From assembly GCA_949358305.1 (NCBI GenBank), contig OX442315.1:4278001-4342000 (forward strand): 64,000 nucleotides of DNA, in the 5' to 3' direction. Under the pieces are notes generated by a model, which made no database searches, was not told where the DNA came from, and saw only the letters and a program-made list of their open reading frames with translations. This stretch comes from Strigamia acuminata. Its lineage: Eukaryota > Arthropoda > Chilopoda > Geophilomorpha > Linotaeniidae. Position numbers and translations under genes: made by a program. Every line of letters starts with the position of its first letter. Within the stretch, counting starts at the first letter, position 1. This document shows, piece after piece, positions 56,692-63,928 of this stretch.

Positions 56692-57138
56692 GTACGGTTT
56701 CAAGTAGAAACCTTTTCCAGTTTTGCGAATCCGTAATTTTTTTTTTAACGACTGTCGTAGACCTTTGCCTTCAGTGGCTAGATTGTGGCGCTTGGCTTCA
56801 TCGACCATTTCCTTATTTGTTTTTGCCGAGTCTACGGCTTTAGCGATCCCTGCCGCACCTCCAGCCAGTCCACCCAATGCCCCCAATAATGGAAGCAGCA
56901 ATGGAAAGAATCCACCAGTTTGTCTAACCTGTTTCGTAGGTATGCTTAAAGTCATTCCTTTCTTTTTAGAACCGGCCTTTTTAATCTTATTTATCTGTCT
57001 ATCAGTAAGAGACAAGCCATGATTGCCGTTCAGTTGTTTATACTTCAATCTTAAATGTAAGGGTATTCTTTTTTTGATGGATTTGGATACCTTTCGTTGC
57101 TGATTGGGGGTTAACGCTACCTTATGTATTTTATACAT
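56692..57138 (-). CDS. Small basic/hydrophobic virion protein (pVI/pX-like), 3' end displaced
   Basis: From the ATG at 57138 the protein would be 159 residues with its last ten codons at 40825-40857. It is strongly basic at both ends. A hydrophobic Gly/Ala/Leu-rich segment (FFPLLLPLLGALGGLAGGAA) follows GG at about residues 75-95, with a GG-F boundary that looks like a maturation cleavage site. Small proteins of this make-up, encoded between protease and major capsid protein in Polintons, are compared with adenovirus pVI or pX and may disrupt membranes during entry. This role is inference from composition and position. Gypsy-3 interrupts the gene, and readthrough would add a few LTR-encoded residues. 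Its ATG is 19 bases from the capsid gene stop. Confidence 0.75.
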
Positions 57139-57157
57139 CTCTTATTTTTTTATAACT

Positions 57158-58480
57158 TTAATATAACACTTCGATTTTGCCTTTGTCCAATTTCATATTC
57201 ATCAACCTGTCGCCTATTATCAAAGCGTAGGCTTTAGTATTGGCCGGGACTGCCGTTTCAAATTTCATTTTTATTTGTACGTCGATTATGCCGGTTTTCA
57301 GCCTCTCGCTCTGTTTTGAGCAATCGATCACGATCAGCGGATACAGTTTCGCATAATCCCACGCGTTGAACATTATATCGGATGCGCCGTAATAATCTTT
57401 CCTAAATTGGATGCATGATTCCAGAAACCTACTGAAATTACTATTTTCAAAGTTCTCATTCGAGTCTAAATAGGGGTACCGCTCGGAGTTCAGGAACGCA
57501 TGAACTTCGTTGACTTTAACGGTGTCGAATATCGCCGTATTTTTGGTTTGGTCGTTTCTTTTATCGGTCTGAAATCCGACGATGATGTACCGCGGTTTCT
57601 CGGAAGTGCTGGTGGTTACCACTCGCCAGGCATGCTCCGTGGTTTGGGGCAAGTCCGACATTTCGAACGACCAATGGCGGAACGCTAATGAAATATTCAC
57701 GCCTCTATCCATGGCTGCGAGCAGGCGACTCTTTTGCACGTCGGATGGAATCACGTGCGGCATTAACCAATACAATTGTTGGAGAACTATTTTACCTTCG
57801 GGTATGGCTACCTGGGCTCCAGCCACAGTTTTATTTGCGGCTTTAAAAATGGCATCATCGTTGTGCGTTCTCATCAAAGTTAAAACTTGTTTGGCTCCGT
57901 AAATGACTTTGTTATAGTCTTCAAAAAATCCCATCAGATGGGTCAGTGGCACTAACAACGAAAAGGTGCCGTGCTTTTTAGGTAGCAAGTTGTATAACCT
58001 GCGCCGTTCCTCAAATCCGGGATTGTCGAGATCTACTGATTTGCCGGACTTGTGGTCGGGTAACCAGCCCATATTTTCGATCGCGTTTTGGTTATTGTGA
58101 TACGTCAAAGCGCCTTTCATAGTGGTGGCATAGCCTGGATAATTAATCTCGTCGATTAGTTTGTCACCAATGTGATATTTCAGGTTGCTGAAGAGAAAAG
58201 GCATGAAATTATTCACTAGCGTTGCCGCATCATCGGTGTCTTTTCCCTCCGACGCATATTCCGTTCCATCATTCTTTGTCAACTGCCCCGTTACGCATAC
58301 GTAACTTTTATGGGGATGTGTCCAGATATCTTCGTTCTGTATGATTAGGCGAATTTCAGAGTTCACATTATTCAAATTTGTCCCAATAATCGGGTGATAC
58401 TCGTGGTATCTGTATGCATTTACGGATTCGTCGATGACGAACGGTTGTTCGACGTCTAAATAATTTTCAGCGACTTGCAT
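57158..58480 (-). CDS. Major capsid protein (double jelly roll)
   Basis: A 440-residue protein from the ATG at 58480. It matches the Polinton major capsid pattern in the C-terminal half: RYIIVGFQTDKRNDQTKN, then AFLNSERYPY, a YYG segment, PLIVIDCSKQSERLK and AYALIIGDRL. Double-jelly-roll proteins of this type form hexon-like trimers of an icosahedral shell. Length is in the family range (400-600). It sits in a tight leftward cluster with protease, penton-like and ATPase genes, the order expected of a morphogenesis module. No break is visible, so the protein could still fold. Confidence 0.93.
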   Translation of the reverse strand: MQVAENYLDVEQPFVIDESVNAYRYHEYHPIIGTNLNNVNSEIRLIIQNEDIWTHPHKSYVCVTGQLTKNDGTEYASEGKDTDDAATLVNNFMPFLFSNLKYHIGDKLIDEINYPGYATTMKGALTYHNNQNAIENMGWLPDHKSGKSVDLDNPGFEERRRLYNLLPKKHGTFSLLVPLTHLMGFFEDYNKVIYGAKQVLTLMRTHNDDAIFKAANKTVAGAQVAIPEGKIVLQQLYWLMPHVIPSDVQKSRLLAAMDRGVNISLAFRHWSFEMSDLPQTTEHAWRVVTTSTSEKPRYIIVGFQTDKRNDQTKNTAIFDTVKVNEVHAFLNSERYPYLDSNENFENSNFSRFLESCIQFRKDYYGASDIMFNAWDYAKLYPLIVIDCSKQSERLKTGIIDVQIKMKFETAVPANTKAYALIIGDRLMNMKLDKGKIEVLY

Positions 58481-58501
58481 GGTTGCTATTTTTTAATTAC
58501 G

Positions 58502-58540
<39 letters not shown>

Positions 58541-58720
58541 AATATACAAATATACAATTACAAGTGATTTATTTATTTGTAAATATTTAATAGAAAATGT
58601 TAAATGTGTATTTCAATTCATTTACAAGTAATTTAATTCATTTACAAGTAATTCATTTATTTGTAAATATTTAATAGAAAATATTAAATGTGTAATTCAA
58701 TTCATTTACAAGTAATTCAT
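58481..58720. other. AT-rich spacer with (TA)n and local repeats
   Basis: A (TA)n microsatellite covers about 58504-58539. Behind it TTCATTTACAAGTAATT is repeated three times (about 58618, 58636 and 58701) and TATTTGTAAATATTTAATAG twice (58575 and 58660). It is upstream of the capsid gene and may carry its promoter. Confidence 0.65.
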
Positions 58721-58876
58721 TTAAAAAGAGTTTATGTAATCTTTATTATCGGGACGAAGTGAAGCTACTTTCATTTCCACATTGCCACCGCCTCTCATAG
58801 CCGGCTCTATTGTAGGCTTCTCTTTTGCGACGACATAATGTGTCGTAATATTTTTTTTCTTAAATATAATCGGCAT
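58721..58876 (-). CDS. Small ORF (51 residues), unknown
   Basis: ATG at 58876 starts nine bases after the penton-like gene stop and the frame ends at 58721 (TAA). The product is MPIIFKKKNITTHYVV at the start, with a Gly-rich RGGGN in the middle and no Cys. The tight spacing within the leftward cluster and even codon use support a real gene. I recognise no family; a minor virion protein is possible. Confidence 0.5.
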   Translation of the reverse strand: MPIIFKKKNITTHYVVAKEKPTIEPAMRGGGNVEMKVASLRPDNKDYINSF

Positions 58877-58885
58877 CTTATTTTT

Positions 58886-59617
58886 TTAAACTGACGTTTT
58901 TCTTCTCAAATGGAACCGCGCGGTAAAAACTTCCCCTCTGAGATCGATGGGTTTACTATCTTGATCGGTCAACCATATTCTGACTTCGTGAATTTTGGAT
59001 TGATTTTTTACCGGCAAGTACAGTATGTTATTCGGCATTTCGACTATTTTGAAACCGGCCGGAACGTTTGGAAAAAATGCGTAAATAATCGGAGATGCTT
59101 CACCGTTCAAGTACGAATCGGTAATTAAATCGCAGTGCACCAGTATGGTGTTTATGTGGAAAATGTTAACGGGATTGACCGACTCGCTGGTTCCAGCCGT
59201 ATATTCACGCTTTTCAAATCCAAATAAATGAGCCATGTTATTCTCATGCCTGAAATCTACGGCATATTCCATTTGACTTATTGTCAACGTCGTGGATAAA
59301 GTGTTAATATTCTCTTTTATGTCGATGAACGGTAGGTCACTGTTTTGGTCCCAATGCCCTCTCGCTTTCATCTCGGTATGTAATCGAGCGATAATGTCGA
59401 CAAGTTCATAACTACCGGGTGGGAAAGTAATGATTAGTGATGTTTTTGTTTTATCGATCGAATACACGAATACGTTGTTTTCCTCGGTGATATTTGGCAT
59501 TGAATTAAAAGTCTCCAGACTCACTAATCCCAATTCAAATTCATCCTCGCCCAGTAATAAAGGCGACGAGAATGTGGTGAGAAAATCGGTCTTTGTGCTA
59601 CTCAATACAATAGACAT
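58886..59617 (-). CDS. Penton-like minor capsid protein
   Basis: A 243-residue protein from the ATG at 59617; the longer frame starts only at a TTG overlapping the PY gene end. Features typical of Polinton minor capsid (penton) proteins: N-terminal SIVLSSTKTDF, a segment PPGSYELVDI, FGFEKREY in the middle, and the terminal strand RIWLTDQDSKPIDLRGE. A single jelly roll forming pentamers at the capsid vertices is the expected role. It lies between the PY gene and the 51-residue ORF in the leftward cluster, separated from the former by ten bases. Confidence 0.88.
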   Translation of the reverse strand: MSIVLSSTKTDFLTTFSSPLLLGEDEFELGLVSLETFNSMPNITEENNVFVYSIDKTKTSLIITFPPGSYELVDIIARLHTEMKARGHWDQNSDLPFIDIKENINTLSTTLTISQMEYAVDFRHENNMAHLFGFEKREYTAGTSESVNPVNIFHINTILVHCDLITDSYLNGEASPIIYAFFPNVPAGFKIVEMPNNILYLPVKNQSKIHEVRIWLTDQDSKPIDLRGEVFTARFHLRRKTSV

Positions 59618-59627
59618 GTTGTTTTTT

Positions 59628-60851
59628 TTAATTCGCGAGAATTTTCTTACGCATGTTTTCAAACTTGGTTTTATCGAGGATTCTTTCCTCTTTTAGTTCC
59701 ATAAGTATTTCTACAATTTCGTTGTCGTGAGACTGGTTTCCAGCATCCCGTGATGCATGCAACAATCGCAGCCTGTCTATTAATTCGTCCGGGTTATTGT
59801 AATACTTGTAGTCTACGGAGTTGTGCGGCCGAAACGTTTTCGTGACACCTTTGCCAGCTTGGGGTGTGTTCTTGCCAGCTTGGGATGTTGTCTTTGGACG
59901 ATTTTTATACAGTTCCCAAATTCGTTTAACCACTGTCATATACTTTTCTCCTTTACTAGACTTTGGCATATTAGTTGCCGAATTGTTCTTTTTAAATAAC
60001 CCTTGACTAGAAATGAGAATCCTGCCGTAATCCACAAAATTTTGGTCTGTCATAGTTCCTTCAATCGGTGGAAGTTTTTGCATGAGGAGATGCATTAATG
60101 TTGGAGTTCGTGGATACTTTACGTTTTTCACAAGTATATGAGTTGGAAAGAATTTAACTTCTTCGACTCCTATTTTAAATTTTGAATCATACGGGTCATA
60201 TCTAATTCCAAACACCGTATCTAAATGAGCCGCATTTTCGGCGTAATATTTCAAGAACTCTTGCTGTACTGCGTTTTCCGATTCTTTGTCCGTCATTTTT
60301 AATTCGAGACTTTTTCTTATGTCGCGTTGATATTTTATATTTGGAAGCACATGAGCAAATTGCCAATCATCATCATCAACATCATCTTCTACGAGGCTCG
60401 TCTCTCCCTCTCTTTGAAATGAAACATTTTCCTCTTCATTCCCATCATCCCGGCCAAACTTAAGTCGAGGAGTTTCAATTTTACTTGAGGACAAGCTTCG
60501 GCGACTGAACTGCCTTTTTAAGGATGAACTTTCCCAAGGTAAGAGCGGTGATTCTAGATCCATTTCGTACTTTAAATTATTGGACTTACTTGTAATGGGT
60601 GTGAAAGATGACAACTCTCTTTTAATGTGAGTGGAAGGTGAGGATTTGAAAGTCGTAGGTGGTAGAGCAAGGGGTGGAGATAGTTGCTGCTGTTGCTGCG
60701 GCAGGCTATGCAATGCGGCAGTTACAGGTTTGAAGAATGCACCGAGCGCTTCATCTTCGGATCCTCTGTTTAACTTATCTTGCAGAAACTTTTTTTTCAA
60801 GCTCTGTTTTAATTTCTCGTAATTTCCACGCTGCTGTTTATTCATGTTCAT
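59628..60851 (-). CDS. PY-type Polinton protein
   Basis: A 407-residue protein from the ATG at 60851. The N-terminal 150 residues are low-complexity (Gln-run, Ser/Pro-rich), followed by an acidic patch (DDVDDDDW). The C-terminal domain contains FGIRYDPYDSKFKIG, VKNVKYPRTPTLMHLL, DYGRILISSQGLF and KSSKGEKY, the pattern of the conserved Polinton PY protein. Its function is unknown; it is found beside ATPase and capsid genes and is presumed to be structural or to assist packaging. The start overlaps the ATPase gene end by 14 bases, suggesting coupled expression. Confidence 0.82.
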   Translation of the reverse strand: MNMNKQQRGNYEKLKQSLKKKFLQDKLNRGSEDEALGAFFKPVTAALHSLPQQQQQLSPPLALPPTTFKSSPSTHIKRELSSFTPITSKSNNLKYEMDLESPLLPWESSSLKRQFSRRSLSSSKIETPRLKFGRDDGNEEENVSFQREGETSLVEDDVDDDDWQFAHVLPNIKYQRDIRKSLELKMTDKESENAVQQEFLKYYAENAAHLDTVFGIRYDPYDSKFKIGVEEVKFFPTHILVKNVKYPRTPTLMHLLMQKLPPIEGTMTDQNFVDYGRILISSQGLFKKNNSATNMPKSSKGEKYMTVVKRIWELYKNRPKTTSQAGKNTPQAGKGVTKTFRPHNSVDYKYYNNPDELIDRLRLLHASRDAGNQSHDNEIVEILMELKEERILDKTKFENMRKKILAN

Positions 60852-61515
60852 TTTTTAAAAATGGGGAAAATTTATTTTTATATCTCCCGCTCGACATAGA
60901 CTTGGTCTTGTCTATCGTGAGAAAGCCAAACGTATCATCGTCCCAACACGACTTACACATGTCTCTGAATCGAACGTACGTCATGTCCGTTCCAACATGG
61001 TTGTCAAAAACGTGTTTCATGTTTCTTTCGTCTTGTCTGAACATGATTATTAAATTGGCATTGTCTCTTATCACCTGTTTTGGGATCCGGCTATAAGTCT
61101 GACACAAGTAAAAAGAGTCTACGTTACTATGACGGCCCTGGGCAAAATATTTCTCAATATTATGTTGCTTGTCGGTCATCACATCATCAAACACAAAAAT
61201 AGACTTGTTCACAGTTTTATCAAAAAGTTGTTCGGGAGACGGCACATCTTCGTTGCTCGGGAAGAAATGAGCTACCTGTTCGCCCAATTCCGATTCTAGA
61301 TCCTCGAACAACTCTCTTAACCGCTCGTATTTTGGTTGAAATAAAGTTTTAGAAAACACCATCAGCTTGTCAAACCGTAACCAGTGCAGGAAGTTTAGCA
61401 ACAGATTCGTTTTCCCACATTCAGCCGGGCCACACATGATGCATCTTATGTTTTTCGGCAAAATTGACTTATCACATTTGTCCAAACGCCCCGTGTCAAA
61501 ATTTATGACATTCAT
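60838..61515 (-). CDS. Genome-packaging ATPase (FtsK/HerA-type)
   Basis: A 225-residue ATPase from the ATG at 61515. Walker A is GPAECGKT (29-36), Walker B is SIFVFDDV (105-112), and a sensor-like CQTYSRIPKQVIRDNAN follows. In Polintons and related viruses it drives DNA into the preformed capsid. Length is normal for the family. The start is 35 bases from the divergent zinc-ribbon gene, so both share a promoter interval. No frame break is present. Confidence 0.94.
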   Translation of the reverse strand: MNVINFDTGRLDKCDKSILPKNIRCIMCGPAECGKTNLLLNFLHWLRFDKLMVFSKTLFQPKYERLRELFEDLESELGEQVAHFFPSNEDVPSPEQLFDKTVNKSIFVFDDVMTDKQHNIEKYFAQGRHSNVDSFYLCQTYSRIPKQVIRDNANLIIMFRQDERNMKHVFDNHVGTDMTYVRFRDMCKSCWDDDTFGFLTIDKTKSMSSGRYKNKFSPFLKNEHE

Positions 61516-61550
61516 TTTTTATATTCCCGTAATAAAAAAAGAAGACAAAC
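61516..61550. promoter_or_regulatory. Divergent promoter interval
   Basis: Only 35 bases separate the ATPase ATG (leftward) and the zinc-ribbon ATG (rightward). The sequence is AT-rich (TTTTTATATTCCCG). Control of both blocks must lie here or inside the flanking genes. Confidence 0.5.
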
Positions 61551-61715
61551 ATGTTTTGCGTTAAATGCAAAAAGTCTACTCCTACCGGCACGTTGGAAAT
61601 GGGTGTCACTAAGAACAACAGAGCCTACAAAAGAGGCAAATGCTTGGCATGCGGGACCTTGAAATATCAGTTCATAAAAAAAAAAAATCTCCAGCAACCG
61701 GAAAAGGACTTTTGA
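61551..61715 (+). CDS. Zinc-ribbon protein (DUF5679-like)
   Basis: 54 residues from the ATG at 61551. Two CxxC pairs, Cys3/Cys6 (FCVKC) and Cys31/Cys34 (CLACG), and the ending YQFIKKKN form a zinc ribbon of the DUF5679 kind. In many Polintons this domain is the N-terminus of a longer protein that continues into a phospholipase-A2-like domain. Here the frame leaves that domain at a 12-A run (61676-61687) and stops at 61713. The PLA2 frame lies one base away. Confidence 0.78.
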   Translation: MFCVKCKKSTPTGTLEMGVTKNNRAYKRGKCLACGTLKYQFIKKKNLQQPEKDF

Positions 61716-62053
61716 ATAAACTAATCAATAAATTACCGGTAGAAATGCATATCCCCGGGTACAACTATTGCGGTCCGGGCACAAAATTAGATAAACGTCT
61801 AACAAGAGGTGATAAAGGCATAAACCCATTGGATGAAGCGTGCAAACTGCACGACATTGCTTACATAAATGAGAATTTAGAAGCCAGACACGAAGCAGAC
61901 AGAAAGTTGGTCGAAGCGTGCGTTTTAATCATCTCCGATCCAACAGTCAGTTTAAGCACAAAATTAGCCGCCAAAGCAATCAAAGCAACGTTCAATACCA
62001 AACTTAAACTGGGAATGGGACTAAAAAAAAAAAAAAAAAAATGCCCGACATAG
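61640..62053 (+). CDS. Phospholipase A2-like protein (parvovirus VP1/Polinton type)
   Basis: 137 codons from an ATG at 61640, although the true start is probably the zinc ribbon upstream, since the first 12 codons are only the alternate frame of that gene. After the A-run the domain reads GKGLLNKLINKLP, then GPGTKLD (45-51), the calcium-loop type motif, and the catalytic His71-Asp72 in KLHDIAY. Such domains help parvoviruses and some adintoviruses cross endosomal membranes. The C-terminus is a Lys run coded by a 19-A stretch that reaches into the integrase ATG, so its true end is uncertain. Confidence 0.8.
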   Translation: MLGMRDLEISVHKKKKSPATGKGLLNKLINKLPVEMHIPGYNYCGPGTKLDKRLTRGDKGINPLDEACKLHDIAYINENLEARHEADRKLVEACVLIISDPTVSLSTKLAAKAIKATFNTKLKLGMGLKKKKKKCPT

Positions 62054-62994
62054 AACAACTGGTATCTGAATTACATAAGCCGGCACGTAGGCATTACGTC
62101 AGACGTCCGGTCGTATCTTTTGCAATCAACGACTTATGGCAGATCGATTTAGTCGAATTGATACCTTTTTCCCGTGTAAACAAAGGTTATAAATACTTAT
62201 TAACGGTTATAGATGCGTTCTCTAAATATGCGTATGCGGTTCCCATCAAATCAAAGACTGGGAAAGACGTAACCGCTGCATTTGTAAAGGTGCTTGTCAA
62301 AGCGGGGAATAAGGGGCCGGTCAACATGGCATCCGATTGGGGGAAAGAATTCTACAATTCCCATTTCAAGGCACTGGTCAAAAAGTTCAACATCAACCAT
62401 TTTTCCACACACTCGCCGTTGAAAGCGAGCATGGTTGAGCGGTTCAATCGCACGCTCAAAGAGCGCATGTACAGGCATTTTACTTTGAAAGGTTCGAGGA
62501 ATTGGATTACTATCTTACCCCAATTGATGACCCGTTATAACTCTTCGGTTCACCGTACGACCAACATGAAACCCAAAGATGTGGCTCCCAAACATGAAAA
62601 GGCGCTCAGACTAAAATTACTTCCCGAACCGGCAACGTCCAAGCCTAAATTCAAAGTGGGCGACCGAGTGCGTATTTCCAAATCCAAATCCATATTTGAC
62701 AAAGGGTTTTTGCAAAATTGGACTAATGAAATCTTTACAATTGATAAAGTGGACACGTCGTACGAACCTCCAATTTTCAAATTGAAAGACAGTCTGGGAG
62801 AATCGATCGAAGGTTCCTTTTACCGTGAAGAACTCCAAAAGACTGAAACCGGGGTAGATGATCCTTATTTGATAGAAAAGGTCATTAGAAAAAAGAAAAA
62901 CAGCGATGGATCATGGAAGTACCTAGTGAAATGGGTCGGCTACGATCAGAAGCATAATTCATGGGTCGATGAACTCGTCGATATTAAAAAATGA
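62041..62994 (+). CDS. Polinton integrase with chromodomain
   Basis: A 317-residue retroviral-type integrase. The DDE core is Asp36 (WQIDLVEL), Asp99 (ASDWGKEF) and Glu133 (MVERFNR), with the normal spacing of the second pair. An SH3-like DNA-binding part (KFKVGDRVRI) follows, and a chromodomain occupies about 274-315 (YLVKWVGYDQKHNSW). The N-terminal HHCC zinc/helical part (about 50 residues) found in full-length Polinton integrases is missing ahead of ELHKPARRHY. The ATG lies directly after a 19-A run, so it has probably been lost or put out of frame. The stop overlaps the next gene as ATGA. Confidence 0.92.
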   Translation: MPDIEQLVSELHKPARRHYVRRPVVSFAINDLWQIDLVELIPFSRVNKGYKYLLTVIDAFSKYAYAVPIKSKTGKDVTAAFVKVLVKAGNKGPVNMASDWGKEFYNSHFKALVKKFNINHFSTHSPLKASMVERFNRTLKERMYRHFTLKGSRNWITILPQLMTRYNSSVHRTTNMKPKDVAPKHEKALRLKLLPEPATSKPKFKVGDRVRISKSKSIFDKGFLQNWTNEIFTIDKVDTSYEPPIFKLKDSLGESIEGSFYREELQKTETGVDDPYLIEKVIRKKKNSDGSWKYLVKWVGYDQKHNSWVDELVDIKK

Positions 62995-63410
62995 ATAACG
63001 TGGAAATTTACAACTGGGCAAAGAACAAACTACGTATCGCCCACTTCAACAACGTGTTGCCCATCGATTGCCTGAAACCGCTTGCGAATCACCGGAGCAA
63101 GAATGAAAGCTTCGTCATCAATTTAGACCCATCGGCGGGTGGCGGTACACATTGGGTAAGCTTGTATCTTTGCAATGACAGAGGTATTTACTTTGATAAT
63201 TTGGGAAACGTTCCACCTAAAGAGATCATTGATTTTGTCGGAAGAGACGTTATCCTAGATTATGCTACAAAAGAAGTGTATTCGTTGACAAAAGAGGATT
63301 CTTGCGGGATGTTTTGCCTCTTTGCGCTCTATTTAGCAGCCAATCTTAACCTCAGGCAGAATACAATCATTAAAATCATCCGAGGAATGAATAATCTGGA
63401 GTTGTTGTAA
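62991..63410 (+). CDS. Second adenain-like cysteine protease (PRO-2)
   Basis: A 139-residue protein starting in the ATGA overlap with the integrase stop. It has the adenain layout: INLDPSAGGGTHWVSL with His54, YFDNLGNVPP with Asp69, and DSCGMFCLFAL with Cys105. The position seven residues before the Cys, Gln in PRO-1 and in adenain, is Ser here. It is clearly a different sequence from PRO-1 at 40451-40801, so the element has two proteases of this fold. It could process another substrate, remove ubiquitin-like tags, or be a degenerate paralogue. The coupled start suggests expression with the integrase. Confidence 0.8.
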   Translation: MNNVEIYNWAKNKLRIAHFNNVLPIDCLKPLANHRSKNESFVINLDPSAGGGTHWVSLYLCNDRGIYFDNLGNVPPKEIIDFVGRDVILDYATKEVYSLTKEDSCGMFCLFALYLAANLNLRQNTIIKIIRGMNNLELL

Positions 63411-63587
63411 AGTAAACCCAATATCTGTTTTTTAACAAAAACGTGAAATAATTTAAGAAATTAAAACAAATCTAATTTTGAAATTAACGAAGATTCGCAC
63501 GAAATCATGCCGGGGAGAGTGTAAACATGTACGGGTGTGTATTCCAGTCCGTGTCAAATCAAAAATATAACCGTAACAAAAATTTTC
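63411..63587. other. Intergenic spacer
   Basis: No gene; AT-rich spacer ahead of the TATA-like element. An ATG at 63527 opens a longer version of the next ORF, but it lies upstream of the TATA-like box. Confidence 0.4.
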
Positions 63588-63600
63588 TATATATAAAAAA
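63588..63600 (+). promoter_or_regulatory. TATA-like element
   Basis: TATATATAAAAAA lies 47 bases before the ATG at 63647. It is a good match for a TATA box. Confidence 0.5.
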
Positions 63601-63646
63601 GCAACATTTCTCTATTACATACAACCTGAGAAAGAAAAGAATTAAA

Positions 63647-63928
63647 ATGTATCTTTTTCAACTCCAACAGAGTAAAACCACCGACGAAAGGAAGGTCATT
63701 TTGAAACATTTATCCTTATTTTTATTGGTCCATTATGGCGGCTCAATTGAAGAGAGAACTGATTCGTTACTTTTGTGGCGACCGGCATTTCAGATTAAAA
63801 TCCAAACCCTGCTGGAAAAACTTGGAAGATTTTCCAGTGAGAATATCGAAAACGTCAAATACGTACATGACAATGTAACTATTGCCGAAATCCAGGAATT
63901 GGCTGAAATAACCCATTTATTTGGCTAA
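63647..63928 (+). CDS. Small ORF at the right end of the Polinton, unknown
   Basis: 93 residues from the ATG at 63647 (MYLFQLQQSK), chosen over the ATG at 63527 because a TATA-like box lies between them; the longer form has 133 residues. The product is helical-looking with Leu-rich LSLFLLVHYGG and a Gln/Glu-rich end. No domain is recognised. It follows PRO-2 in the same direction after 236 bases and may be an accessory gene near the terminus. Confidence 0.5.
   Translation: MYLFQLQQSKTTDERKVILKHLSLFLLVHYGGSIEERTDSLLLWRPAFQIKIQTLLEKLGRFSSENIENVKYVHDNVTIAEIQELAEITHLFG

Noticed and set aside
61640-61675. ATG at 61640 as the true start of the PLA2-like protein
   Set aside because: The first 12 codons are just the alternate frame of the zinc ribbon; the gene normally continues from that ribbon.
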